Notes: generated from the letters alone by a model not told the origin. A stretch of DNA of 64,000 nt from Sympetrum striolatum (GCA_947579665.1 OX388345.1:34005849-34069848); one strand, 5' to 3'; positions 11,347-23,059 are shown, numbered from the stretch's first letter. Numbers and translations are program-made.

Positions 11347-14300
11347 CATTATAGATTCCTTCCACAAAATCGTGCCTGAAGCTATTGATAATACCGCAAT
11401 AAATATTTAAACGTTTGTTTCTTTTTGCAGCATTCGCATGCTTCCGGGCTACGCTAGCTATATAATCTCCAAACTTTCGCCTGATAGACTCTGGTTATGT
11501 TGAAAACGACTGATTTTTCTCGTTTTCCCCGAGGAAAATAACGAGTGATATGAATCTATAAAAATTAACAACAAGTACCACACTTCATCCACCATGTTAG
11601 GTTAGGAGAAGGTGGAGTTTTAGCTGGTGTGGGCAGAGGATTAAATTTAGTTATCTCTTCTTAAGTGGCACGTTCTGGGGAGAGCAAAAACCTTCAGCTT
11701 TTCTCGAACTATTCATGAAATGTTCACTAAAATACATTGTTAACTAAGAACAACTAAGGGATCTCCCAGCATTCTGTAACCATGCACAAAGGACTTAAAT
11801 CACTGTTTCAACATAGACTGTTTCTATTCATAGGTTTTGGGTCATTACCGTAGAAGAGGTTCGAACGACTCTGGACACTGGAATGTATAGTTATGGTCAA
11901 TTCTGAATTTCTTCTGGAAGGGAGACCTAGTCGAAAAGTCACATTTGGAAAAGGTAGTTGGAACAGCGGGGAGGCTGGGTGTCCACCCCGGTCTTTGGAT
12001 TTTAGGGTAATGTCTTTGGAGAAAAGGTCACCGGAAAATACCATGGGAAAGAGGAGTGTTCTTGAAGGCGTCCTTATGGACAATTCGATATTTATTTTGA
12101 TGATCGCCAATGCCACTTGACTCGCACCTGATTGGGGGACACACATTTCCGCATATGAAAATATAAAACACAAATAAATCGAAGGATTTTAAGATATAAT
12201 ACTCCAGGAAGTATTTATTTTAATACACGACCTTCATTCACGCCAGCATCACAACAAGAGAGAAAAGGATTCAAAGTTAAAAAATGCAAAAATATAAATC
12301 TCAAAATGTTTAGTTTTTCAGAGGTATGACCTTCTAAGATATTATAATTCGATCCATGGGTACGGATTGACGGAGATGAGACCTTGACCCAATTTACGGT
12401 TCCCTAGCAGGTGACCCCGACGACAAGATCGCATCCGAAGCTGGTTAAATTTCGAGAAAAGGAAAATTCGCCTTGCAAGTAAAATATTGAGATACTCCAG
12501 AGGTAAGAGAAAAGAAATTCATGTTTTGATTCGGAGATCGTTTTTTCCATTTTGATTTTCTACGATCCAATCGATAAGGTCATTAAAAACAAGAAATTAA
12601 CTGCAAGGATGGAGAGCAAATTAGTCATGAACGGTGGACGCAAAGGAATATTAAAAAGAGGAAAGAATCGTTAAGACAAAAATTAATGTGAATAAGATAA
12701 ATTATGTATATGTAAATCGAAGTTTAATTAAACTAATATTGTTTCTCGGCGAACTGAACATCTGTATTAAATGGGAAACAGGTTATTTTAAAAATATATT
12801 TAAAATATGTTGAGAATGAATGACCTATTTACCATCTGACTGAAAGCTTATCTGAAATTTTATCTTATTAAAAAAATTCACGAACACGCAAGAGGGCTGG
12901 GAAATGTTTACGAGGGAAAATTATGTTTTATTAAAAAGTATTGAGGAATATTCTTTCATTTTACATGAATTATTTAAACCTACACATCTCACGAAAATAT
13001 TTCTGCTATTTGGCAATGTGTGCCCATAGATGCGTAACTGGTCTCGAATAGTATGATAGAAAAACTCGGCAATTCAAATTCGAAAAAATATACATAAATC
13101 TCACATTTATGATGTGGTACAGTGGGGAGGTTACATTTCCTTTTTGACTGTCTTAGAGATTTCCAACAATTCAGGGCATTTTAGACCACGATAATGAAAA
13201 CTAAATTGACTAATAAAGAAATTGTGTTATAAAATAATTCACATTAATTAGTATTTGTGCACTAGGATCGAATCTATACATGCATCCCAGCAGTATTTTG
13301 GTCACTCATGTTATGTGAATCAAAACACACAGGAAGAAAATCTCACGAAGTTTTTACATCTTTTCCATTTCGCTTCCTTCATTAGGTGGCAAGTGCCTTT
13401 CCACAGACTTAATAAAGTGGTACCTGTGTCGCGTAGCGTTTACAAAGCACAGTTATATACTGTTGCCGCGTCACGTAACGGACGCTACAGAAAAATATGT
13501 ATAAACAGAGGTCCAAGCTGTTCGAAGTTGGAGTAGATATCGAAAGGGAATTGAGTATCAGAAGATTTTAAAAAATCGTTTTTGATGGCTGAAGTAGAGT
13601 TATGCCAATATCAGATATTAGAAATGTTCATATTATGTTAAGAACTGATAAAAAGGAGATACATAAATGTAGATGAATGGATATCCTATTCATTAACAGA
13701 ACACAGAGAATTATGGGACAATATACATTTACATATATATGCTGCAAGCAGAATTTCTTCCGGTGGCAGCCCCAACCATTGTCTATTAAAAACTTAAAAC
13801 CCCAATACCTCAAACCAGACGTTACATATTAACAAATATTTCAAGAATAACATCACTACCCTCACATATATTTAAGAGAACAATAAAATAGGATGATGAT
13901 TCAGTATTGGGCTCTTCCTTTCTATAGAGTGTTAGCAGGAAATTAACGGTAGAGGAGAAATTCACTTCAAGCTCCTTTAAATTTAAGAATTTCCAAAGTT
14001 GATCTAATTCTTAGACAAATATCATTTTTGCGAAATGGCTATTTCAAAATTGGGTGTAGAAAACACAATGGTTTCTTTTGTCTCACACCAATCTGTCGTA
14101 CATCTAACCTGAGATAATGATATCAGGTAGGATATGTTCTATGCTCTTTGCCTCTTACAATTTGGTAGTTAATGCGAACGCAGAAAAGTAGATTTTGAAA
14201 AATTTGAGTCATAGTGCTCTTTGATTATCCGACGACATTGATTGCGCTGATTTTTTCCGGTTGAGACATTGCCGAGTTGGAACTGAGGGGGTGAAAGGTT

Positions 14301-15343
14301 TTAACTGCATGCAGTCCTCCCAATCAAGTCACGTGATGAATTGCAAAGTGTCGTAAGATGCAGATCAACGACCTTCCCCGACAGGAAGTCGAATGACAAG
14401 TGGCAATGGGTTCCATACTGACTCATAATACAGCATTAAGTTTTTCGTAACTTCACCCCTTGATGTCTTTTGTATGACCTTGGGTCCTACCTTCCTAGTT
14501 TTGCATGGATTGACCTCGAATCCACTGCAAAAAGATTATACTCACATGGACACCGAAATCTCGTTACCTACAGCTCGTTACGGATTCTTCCTTATTATTC
14601 GCCGAATAAATAAGAATCGTACTACAAAGAAGTAATTACCCCTGTTTATCGTGGAGAGGCCGAAAAAATCATTCATTAAGCCGTATTTTACAAGCTAATT
14701 AGCAAAGCCATTTAAATTCTTGTAAATGAATCTATTCTCGTGTTCCTCGTTCTCAAAATCTTTTGCCAAACAATTTAAGTTGGTTTTAGTTGTATAATAA
14801 CAACAAATGGAGCTACAAGTATTTTCAGAATAATCCCAAATAATAGGTCAATTACGTATTAACATATACACGTTTAAGTAAGTACATAATTGACCATAAC
14901 CCTCGGTTCAGGCTTCGTGGAGCCACCTAATGCGTTTCGTCTTATAAAAAATTATAAGATTTTTAGAATCCACAAAATCAATATTAAGAATTCTATAATT
15001 TGAACACAACAACGTCATCAACAGATATCCGAGGATTCCGTGAATCGACGTCATCTTCCTGACAGTTTCCCATTTAATAGTGTATGTAGATACCAACAGA
15101 GTTAGATCGTTTTCTGTTGAGAATATAGAGATATTACATCAACGTTTCGTATCACAGCATCACACCCAACCCAAAATAATACCATTTAATCCCGGCGTAG
15201 CCCAAAGTAACGTAATTGTCTCTTTGCTTCCTTAAAGAAAATGGATCACTCTCTATTTCGTGCTAAACCAGAAGTTCCCAACTAGGATGCATAATTCAAG
15301 CGCTGCAGGCCACGCAGATGATGCTTCCGCGTTAACCCTTCAG
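11347..15343. other. No recognised gene
   Basis: About 4 kb of AT-rich DNA. The longest open frames are 121 codons (11808-12173, minus), 93 codons (13255-13536, plus) and 75 codons (11893-12120, plus). None shows a recognisable domain. A GC-richer tract at 14270-14530 is unassigned. Confidence 0.45.
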
Positions 15344-15434
15344 GGAATGACCGCGATTTCGAAGTGTACGTGCCAGCTTCAGCGGACATTATGGAAGCTC
15401 ATCAGCCCTCGCAGCAGGAAACTCCGGAAAGCAG
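15344..15434 (+). CDS. Candidate internal exon of an unidentified gene
   Basis: A 91-base segment with exon-like composition lies in otherwise AT-rich DNA. It is preceded by a plausible splice acceptor (a pyrimidine-rich tract ending in CTTCAG at 15338-15343) and followed at once by a consensus-like donor GTGAGC at 15435. Read from its third base it encodes 29 uninterrupted residues beginning NDRDFEVYVPASADIM. The same frame has a stop just upstream of the acceptor and another inside the donor (TGA at 15436), as expected if coding is confined to the exon. Both ends are split codons. I do not recognise the protein. No neighbouring exon was found, and the flank at 15.65 kb is retroelement, so chance remains possible. 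Confidence 0.3.
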
Positions 15435-15653
15435 GTGAGCCTGCGACGCTTGGCTCTCTTCTTTGGGGGGAACAATCACGCGCTTCATCTTCATATTTCT
15501 GGCGGAATATTCCTACGCCCACGAGTCTTACGATCAGAGCTGAATGTGCACGATAATTGCAATCACTGATTCACCTTACAACTAGACCTCAGGACAAGGC
15601 ATTACGCAAGCACAGACATTTAAAACTAGCACAAACGTGTTGTATATTAATAA

Positions 15654-16490
15654 GACTAGATTTAGATTTAGATATATACCCCGCGAGCCGCCAGAGGCGT
15701 ATGGCAGGGGGTGTAATACACCACCATTATTCATTCCTACCTATTAGCATCTCTAATAGCTTGGGGAAAAAACGACCAAAAGTAATTATCCGTCCTTGCG
15801 ATTACTTCCCTATAACGCTTCGTCGATGCCTCTCGGAGATCGCGTTCGCTCCTTACTGGCACTAACATTTCACTTACTTCGTCTAGAAATTCTGAACGAT
15901 TGAACTTTTCGAAAAGTTTCCGACGATATTCAGATCTTCTCATCTGTTGTGAATTCCAACTGAGGGACTCTATCATTGCCGTAACGCTGCTATCAAACCT
16001 GAAATCCCCACAAACGAATCGGGCTGCTCTACGCTGGACCATCTCTAAATCTGAGACTAAACCTACTTCGTGTGGGTCCCAAACCGCACAGCAGTATTCA
16101 AGACTCGGACGAATAAGAGAAAAGTAAGCTATTTCTTTGACTCTCGATGAGCATCCTCTCAACGTTCTACCAGTTAATCTTTGCATTCTATTCGCTTTTC
16201 CTATCGCATCTCGAATATGTTCTTTAAAAGATTAGTTACTACTAAACGTGACTCCTAGGTATTTGTTGTCGTGCACTAACTCTAATGGATGACCTGAGAT
16301 TTGGTACTGCTCGGGAATTATGTTTGTGGAGCGCGTAAAACTCATGGCAACGCATTTATTTATATTTAAATCCAGCTGCCAATCTTTACACCATCCTGAT
16401 ATTACGTCCAGGTCGTTTTGAAGCACATTGCAATCGTTTTCTGTCAAAATCTCTCTGTATATCAGGGTATCTCTCTGTATATCAGGACTA
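15654..16490 (-). mobile_element. LINE family A copy 1 (CR1/Jockey-type non-LTR retrotransposon, 5'-truncated)
   Basis: Minus-strand reading. The upstream segment (16447 to about 16232) matches the end of a non-LTR reverse transcriptase: a DLDVISGWCKDWQLDLN block, then KCVAMSFT, then KYLGVTFSSN. A frame change near 16190-16235 leads into 149 codons (16186-15737) of the C-terminal domain: RPSLEYCCAVWDPH, then LEMVQRRAARFVCGDF, then SVTAMIESLSWNS. The 3' UTR contains a conserved block (about 15680-15715) and ends in repeated TAAATC units at 15656-15674, the element's tail. The catalytic YADD block is missing. It is the best-preserved family A copy here, but is truncated and frameshifted, hence inactive. 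Further copies lie at 16.7, 19.05 and 54.2 kb. Confidence 0.85.
16449..16489. repeat. Two-copy 20-bp tandem duplication at the 5' end of LINE A copy 1
   Basis: TCTCTCTGTATATCAGG occurs twice in direct succession. On the LINE strand it duplicates coding sequence reading IYREI, so the duplication arose within or after insertion of the element. Confidence 0.8.
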
Positions 16491-16640
16491 ATTCATTTAC
16501 ACACATCTTCTAGCCGTGAATAACTCGTTATTGATTCAGAAGTAGTTTTTGTGTTGTATATTATAAAGACCAACTCATTTACAAAGAACACTTTATGGTG
16601 AATAACTCGTGATTCACTCATTAGTAGTATTTCTTTCAAA
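16489..16640. repeat. Diverged two-copy tandem repeat of about 80 bp
   Basis: Two segments (about 16487-16555 and 16568-16632) share ordered blocks: CATTTACA, GTGAATAACTCGT, ATTCA and TAGTAGT. They fill the spacer between the head-to-head family A copies. Confidence 0.55.
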
Positions 16641-16689
16641 ATTCATATTCCCAATATAGTAAGAAATAAGGATGGAATGCAAAAATCAT

Positions 16690-17195
16690 CCAGTAGAACT
16701 CTGAGAGGATGCTCATGAGAGTAAAAGGAATATGGTATTTTTTCCTCATTCTATCCCTCCCATACTGTTGCTGTGCTATTTGGGATCCTCATCAAGGGCA
16801 ACTGGTACCCGAACTAGAAATGGAACAAGGTAGAGAAGCTTGTTCCGATAGAAGAGATTTCAGGTTCGACAGTGGTGTATCAGCTATGTTAGATTCCTTC
16901 GAGTTGGATTCTCTTAAAGATACGACTATAAGACTTGACAGAGGCTATGCAAAATATATATCACTACAGATCAACGAGATAATTGAATTTGCTACTTTAG
17001 TTAACAGCGTTCGTGAGCTCATAGAGATTATAAAGAGAGTTTTTAAGGATACAAATGCAAGGAAGGATTCCTGGTCGTTCTTTCCAGAGAGTATGAGAGA
17101 CGTTAATAGCAGTCAGGGTTAAAATATATTTGTGTTTTTACATACTCTGCCATAAGCCTCTGGGGTGTATGGCAGGGTATGTAAAAACACGAATT
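16690..17195 (+). mobile_element. LINE family A copy 2 (C-terminal fragment and 3' UTR)
   Basis: The plus strand encodes a diverged version of the same C-terminal region as copy 1: LRGC near 16700, then YCCCAIWDPHQGQLVPELEM, then DFRFDSGVSAMLDS, then SWSFFPESMRDVN just before the stop at 17120-17122. Conserved landmarks are present but several residues of the QRRAARF block are lost. The 3' UTR holds the family's TGCCATA...TATGGCAG block as a long hairpin. Copies 1 and 2 point away from each other (5' ends facing, about 200 bp apart). The fragment is 5'-truncated and not functional. Confidence 0.75.
17132..17190 (+). repeat. 3' UTR hairpin of LINE A copy 2
   Basis: Arms of 23 bases (17132-17154 and 17168-17190) pair almost completely: GTGTTTTTACATAC with GTATGTAAAAACAC, then CTGCCATA with TATGGCAG. 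The loop is 13 bases. 3'-terminal stem-loops serve as reverse-transcriptase recognition structures in several LINE clades; that role here is inference. Confidence 0.7.
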
Positions 17196-18734
17196 GCTTG
17201 TCAAACTTGCAGTGTCATTAAGTACATGTAAAATTCATTTTATAAATAGACCTACGGACAACTCAAGGCAAGACATATTGCCTACAAACATATTTTAAAA
17301 CTATCGCATGTCCTTTACATATTAAAAAGAGTAATTCATGTGTAAACTACAACCTGTCATGAATTATATCAATTCAACTTTTAGGTACTGCTCTTGAGTT
17401 GTCACCCAAGTCGATTATGGGGTCATTTCTGCCACCGAAGTTTCGACAGCAAACTTTGTATTAATTTACATGTATATGCTCACCCTGCAATTTGCCAAGG
17501 GCACGTCTCTAGGGGCACACTGGCAACTCTATTTAACTTTAAAGTCTGTCGGTTTCCGTGGATTAGAAGAGGTAACTACCCGTCGTACCTATTTTTTCCT
17601 TGTAACCTGTTTTCTAATAATCTTGTTTTCTCTTGGAATTCGCAAACGTCTTTTATTAGAATGCCAATGTTTACGACTTCGCCATCCTCAGTTTATGGGC
17701 CACTGATTTATTGATACAGATATAGTCTGATACCCTCATTATCATCATTGAATTAGAGAATACATAACAGGTATTGTCTCACATACGTAAAGTTTCTATT
17801 TAGTGTTGTATTCTAGAATACAAATGGCTTCAAATTACGACTCGTTCCGTTGAAAAATTGCTGCGTACTAAGCTGTTAGCATTACCTAGATGCTTCATAA
17901 TACATGATAGCAATCCTTAGATAATGAACTAATAGAAGGCATGATCGAGGCTTGAGTGCTCTCTTAATTCAGAAATTGTATGATCTCAGAGAGCATAGAA
18001 AATACTATACTTTCATCTTCTCACATCGGCTTATAAGATGCCATAATAAGATTGTGGGAAGTAGACGCTAGGGTTAGCCGTTACGAAACTACAACTCTTC
18101 CACGAACGAGACTGTAACCGCAGAAGAAAATCCTCTACGCCTTCTGAATCCACCTTCTGCCACGTGCCGGCAGAAAGATTGCAAGTATTATATAGGTTCG
18201 GAAGAATAAATTTGAATGTATCACAGATATTTCACAGGGAATTTTCCAATCCCTATATCACTTGTCAATCTTAAATGTTATAAATTAGCACCAATGAATA
18301 GTTATATATTTAGTATTTACCTTCATCGAGCAGCAATTTCGTAGCTCAAAATGCCATGACATCTCCTTTCTGTCCCTCAGAAAACAATTTCCCGTATCTT
18401 CATGTGCGACAGAATTTCTGAGAGATGTCGGGGCGCTTCCCTGTCTAAAGATATCTTTTCTAAAAAGTGGAAAAGGTCAAAAAGAGAAAGTTCACTGAGC
18501 CATTTACCTTCCTCTTTCCATAAGAATAGAATCCCCCCCTCAAGGGATGAGCCGAGAATGTTAAAACGGGATATTTTGTATTAAATTTCCGAACATCAAA
18601 TCTGAGAAAGTCTTAATCAAGGTTTATTTTGCAGGGATTACAGAGAGGTTGCAATAAATGAAATGATCATCTATTACTAATGAAAATGCATCGCTAATGT
18701 TTACAGCATTACTTTATTCGTACAGCTCCGGGGG
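17196..18734. other. No recognised gene
   Basis: A 106-codon frame at 17394-17714 (plus) and a 60-codon frame at 18402-18584 (plus) show no recognisable domain. I see no RNA gene. Confidence 0.45.
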
Positions 18735-18739
18735 GAAAC

Positions 18740-19035
18740 TCAGCAATAGTAGAATCAACGACTATCTTGGGGTAACACTCAGATATAATTTAACATGGTA
18801 GAAGCAAAGAAAGTGTTCACCTTGTCTACGACTATAGCGTATACCGAAGAGCTGCACAGGAAAGTTAGAAAACGTACTAGGAAAGGCTTGGCAAAGAGAT
18901 ACTTCGTCAAATCACTGAGCGGTACGCAGAATTGGGATTCTCCTATTACATAAGCCGTTCTGATATTGCAAAAAGATCAGACGACTACTTGTAGATGCTA
19001 GAACTAGTCGCAAGAATTGTATTTTTCCTAGAACG
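18740..19035 (+). mobile_element. Decayed LINE fragment (family B-like)
   Basis: The plus strand retains a DYLGVTLRYNLTW segment at about 18757-18795, the block following the reverse-transcriptase core in CR1/Jockey-type LINEs. After a stop and a deletion come SRSD-like and DARTSR-like pieces (about 18955-19015), corresponding to the C-terminal segment of family B. Heavily decayed. Confidence 0.55.
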
Positions 19036-19039
19036 ATTT

Positions 19040-19143
19040 AATTTTAGATTTTTAGATATATACTCTGCCAGCCACCAGAGGCGTATGGCAGGGAGTATAA
19101 TAACACCACCATTTCTCAATTCACCCTATTAGCAGCTCTAATA
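19040..19143 (-). mobile_element. LINE family A 3' tail fragment (copy 3)
   Basis: The minus-strand 3' UTR of family A only: the block CCAGAGGCGTATGGCAGGG at about 19074-19092, bordered by TTTAGAT tail units. Similarity to copy 1 breaks off sharply at about 19143, one or two bases before the tRNA-Leu copy begins. Confidence 0.7.
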
Positions 19144-19144
19144 G

Positions 19145-19228
19145 ACTAGGATGGCCGAACGGTCCAAGGCGCTGCGTCCAGGTCGCAGTCCGGTTCGCCG
19201 GGCGTGGGTTCGATTACCACTTCTGACA
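19145..19228 (+). pseudogene. tRNA-Leu (CAG) pseudogene
   Basis: An 84-base tRNA-Leu body with anticodon arm CTGCG/CGCAG and loop TCCAGGT gives anticodon CAG at 19179-19181. The 5' acceptor strand is altered (ACTAGGA instead of the GTCAGGA of the 53.8-kb copy) and the T-stem has a G/A mismatch, so folding and processing are compromised. T's follow from 19229. It abuts a family A tail on its left and a family B fragment on its right. Confidence 0.8.
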
Positions 19229-19400
19229 TTTTTTTTTCTAAACCTCGCCTCAGTTTTTATACGACGAAAGGCTATGCGCTGTTTAAATAATAGCAATTAT
19301 AAATCATTTAGTTTTACTCAAAAATAAATGCTTTTAGATGCAGGATGGGAATCTACAGTGAAAAATTTTTCAACATCCATTACGCTATTTAAAGTGGCTA
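19229..19400 (+). mobile_element. LINE family B fragment joined to the tRNA-Leu pseudogene
   Basis: After the T run the sequence follows the family B region that begins at the 'LEY...VWD' coding block. CTAAACCTCGCCTCAG parallels GTTAGGCCTCACCTTGAG at 40.55 kb. Then comes CGACGAAAGGCTATGCG and a GATGCTTTTAGATGCAGGA segment. That last segment is closest to the family B piece following tRNA-Leu at 53.9 kb. About 75 bases are deleted internally relative to that copy. Too decayed to code. Confidence 0.5.
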
Positions 19401-19493
19401 TATTGGCTCAAATTTTGGCATTGAGCTCTTGCATTCACTTCTCTACACAGAATACGCCAATTATTTTATTGCACTGTAAACTGCGTAGAGGAT

Positions 19494-19741
19494 GAAGTTA
19501 TAAAGTAAAACACCGTAAACTTCAACACTATAGGATTTTATTTCCGACCGGTTTCGGCGCAAAAGCCATCATCAGGTGAAGGAGTAACGGAGGTAGCAGC
19601 CATATATATTAGAGAAACTTAGAGGGGAGGGTAAGGAGAGGGGAAGGGTTTGGAAATGTATATTCATTTGTGAGATTTTCAGCAGAAGTAATTTCAAAAT
19701 CCTATAGTGTGGAAGTTTACGGTGTTTTACTTTATAACTTC
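19494..19741 (-). mobile_element. Penelope-like fragment in a 248-bp inverted-repeat cassette with hammerhead-like core
   Basis: Arms 19494-19539 and 19696-19741 are 46 bp with a single mismatch. The interior on the minus strand carries the C-rich stretch CCCTTCCCCTCTCCTTACCC, nearly identical to sequence directly downstream of the GIY-YIG region at 61.25 kb. It then carries a hammerhead-like core: CTGATGA (19569-19575, complement), a GGC/GCC stem, GAAAC (19551-19555, complement) and a GTC triplet (19546-19548, complement). GIY-YIG coding itself is absent. Inverted, truncated terminal repeats are known in Penelope-like elements, which fits. A MITE that captured this sequence is the alternative. 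Confidence 0.6.
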
Positions 19742-19744
19742 AGA

Positions 19745-20725
19745 ATGTCCACGAAGTTCGGCCAAATACGATAGAGTTTATGCGTAGAGAATGTTTGGAA
19801 ATTTATCACGAATTTACCAGTAGTACTTGATGGTATTAGATCCACATTGGTTAAGGTGATCTCAGTCGTCCCTCAGGGTAGCGTAATCGGACTGTAGTTA
19901 TTTTTAGTATACATCAATGATCTCAGCAATCACATTGACAGCAAAGTTAGGATATTCGTGGACGTCATGGTCATTTACAGGGAAATAGAGAGTTTAGAGG
20001 ATAGATTAACCCTTTCGAAGGTCATAGATATAATTATGATATGGTGCGATTTTTGTCAATTAGAGCTAAATGTAGAAAAGTGATCAGTAGTTAACTTCTT
20101 CGAAAGAAAATTTAAAATAAATGATTAATCGTACAGCCTCCGTGGGGTAAACATTAGAATCGGTGAAATATCTTGGAGTAACTCACACGAATAATCTATC
20201 ATTTAGTGCCCACATCCGAAATATATGTGGAAAAGCACTTAAGAAACTCGGCTTCGTTAAAAGAATAGTCGCTAAGAGCGAAGGAAAAGTTCGCGGGTGA
20301 TGTTACTGTTGCGATGAAGTTTATGGGATCCTGTCGAGAAATATCATATTCGGGATTTAGAAAAAGTACAACGAAAGGCGATACGATTTGTAAAGAATTG
20401 CTATGACAAAACAGTAAGTGTTACTCAGATTATACAGAACGAGGGATGGGAATCATTAAAAATTAGAAGACTAATTCAAATGATAAGTTTACTAAATAAG
20501 TTCAGAGAAATTACGTTCTCAGAAGATGTAACGAATAAAATTAAACATCCCCGTTGTATAGGCCGTTCTGATACTGCGAGGAAGATCAATGAAATAGATG
20601 CTAGAACGAATATTTTCAGGAATTTATTTTTGCGATACGCGAAAGCAATCGATTAGGAAAATAGAGTCAAGGTGATTGTAACCCCTGCCACACACACGCT
20701 TGCAGGGTTCTTAGATAGACATAGA
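19745..20725 (+). mobile_element. LINE family B copy (reverse transcriptase to 3' end, decayed)
   Basis: The plus strand covers part of a non-LTR reverse transcriptase. VISVVPQGSVIG (about 19860-19895) precedes FLVYINDLSNHIDSKV. Next comes a degenerate catalytic block reading VDVM where YADD/VDDM is expected. YREIESLEDRL, then a KYLGVT-equivalent (about 20160-20210) and VQRKAIRFVKNCYDK (about 20365-20410) follow in shifted frames. The 3' UTR carries ACCCCTGCC...GCAGGGTT (20680-20712), the family's hairpin. Many stops and frame changes. The Penelope-derived cassette touches its 5' end, so one may have inserted into or beside the other. Confidence 0.8.
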
Positions 20726-23039
20726 CGAACTTGAAAATTTCATCTAATTACTAATGTTTACTGTAAACGCAGTTAGTTGGAATTTAAGTTGTAAAATTGA
20801 TATGAGTAAAAAAGGAAAATTGAATTCGATAAAATGTATAAGTGATTTGCCATGTACCTCACTTCATTGACTTTATTATTTTTTTTGAGTATTAAAAATA
20901 TCTAGTAGATATTTTCCCTTTAAAAAATTTAAAGGTTATCGATTTATTTTTATCTGAACAGGAATTGAATGCCATATATATTTTAAGTACGGGAGATGCA
21001 TGAAAACCTCTCTCGGAAGTTTATTTTGAAGAAAAGTATATGCTCCTAAGCCCCTACTGGATATGCTCATATATGTATAGGAGTACATTGAATTTTCGAC
21101 TTGCATTTACTGAAAGGGCAATTTTCCGACTCACCATGCTAACTTATTGTAAGCCGATAAAACATTCAATGCTGATTATATATTTTGCTGTAGGCACGGT
21201 TCTGAGATTTGGAAATGATTGGTGGTTGAAGTTAAATGAGTTGATAATTATCGTTGGCATGAAACAGGAATTGCAATAGTAAGAGCGTTGGAAGTTAATT
21301 ATATCCCTTTCTGATTTTGTATCCCACTTCTATGGTTTTAATGGTTAACAGATTGAGCACGTTCGAGCAATCAGAGGAGAGCACTGACAATGAGAAAACG
21401 AAGAAATTATTGTTACCCTAATTCCGATGACGCATGGTGCAGGAAATAGCTAATAGTTTCTGTAGAAGATTGAAGGCGAGGGTTGTTAGGAGGATTTCCT
21501 TGAATTCAGCTAGAATCCATTAAATTTAATCTAGCATAACGACATTTATCGACGTTCCATGAGCAGTCACGGATAGAGTACGTGACTCAAAAATGAAGAA
21601 CGTCAAACCTCTTAACAAAGCCCATTTCTCAATCAGTTTTAAACTGACTCACAGGTGGAATTATAATAAAGGGCTTCTTCCTACTTTAAGAGTTACAAAA
21701 TTTTGTTGTATGAGAGATTCTTTATTTCCTATTTTTATATTTTCTAATCAACGATGATTATCAATTTATTTTAATAGTCTTATCAATAACTAAGCATCGT
21801 CATTATATAGGGCTACAGTAAAAGATAGTTTGCCGATAAACCTGTACTTTTGATTTCATAAGTATTGGGCATAAGGATAAAGTCGATTCGTAGGCACACT
21901 CCAATGATGAATATTAAATCCACTGTAACCAATGTAATGTGATACACGTATACAAATAGTCCCAAATAATTTCGTAAATTTCAGTATCTACCTATGTCAA
22001 AATTATTTACTTAAACTGATGTGTAATCTATCCCACCGAGTCAACACAAATTAATTTCACATTTTTCATAAATAAAATATTCTACGAGTGTGTTTTTTTC
22101 CTTGATTATCTCGCGTCGCTCCAGCTAGTACTGTTAGTACAGAAAAATCAAAACAATTCATTATAATTATTATAAAAAATAAATATTATCTGTACGAGCA
22201 ATTAAATTTAAACAAGGTTATTAGACAAGGGGTTGGAGGAATTAAATTAGTTTTAATATCATTTTAAAAATAACTGTTAGTCTTAGAAATGTTTCATAGG
22301 AGTCAATGCAAAGGTTTAGAAATTCGAAGAAACCCGTGTACGAAATGCGTACTTTCCTACAATACTATTTCCAAAAGAAAACGAACCTCAACATCCATAG
22401 ACGGAAAACAATCACGTGGCAATTTCCGTGCAATCCTCGCTTCGAGAGGCATAAAAAATTGTACTTTTCCATTGTTTTAACTTCGTGACTCATCCATCGC
22501 TCTCCTCCATTTGCGTCTTCGCTTTTCTCAGTCGGATGAGTTGGCAATTAGCAGTGCTCTTCTAAGTTCCGTCGAATTGTCTCGAATTCAGCACATACGC
22601 ATTATAATTCTAAATATAGACATTCGGAAATTACTTGACGCATTATCATTATTAAGAGGCAATGAGGTTGATTCAACGCATTTTCAAAAGATAATTCAAA
22701 CTTCTGCGACTATTCCATGGCATTATCCATTCTATAAAATCTGATAAATTCTATTCGAACAATATATTTTTGAGTAATGTTTTCAATTGATCCTAAAATT
22801 CGGTAAAATAAGTTATATAAAAATATGATATAAAAGCGGATGGATTCATTGAAATTTAGACGATTTAATCAAATTCAAAGATTAAATAACTTTATAAAAT
22901 TTTAAATTATCGCATAATTCGAAAGGATATACCAGCATATGACACCGTACTTGAGATCTTCGAAGACCTATTAAGGTAAAGTGAAATGATCCAAATTAAT
23001 ATTTGTTGGTTCTGCTAAATGACTAATTACATCCTTCCA
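20726..23039. other. No recognised gene
   Basis: AT-rich DNA with a few open frames of 60-80 codons (for example 21040-21279 plus, 22511-22744 plus) lacking any recognisable domain. Confidence 0.5.
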
Positions 23040-23059
23040 TAGCTTATGGGATAATTATT

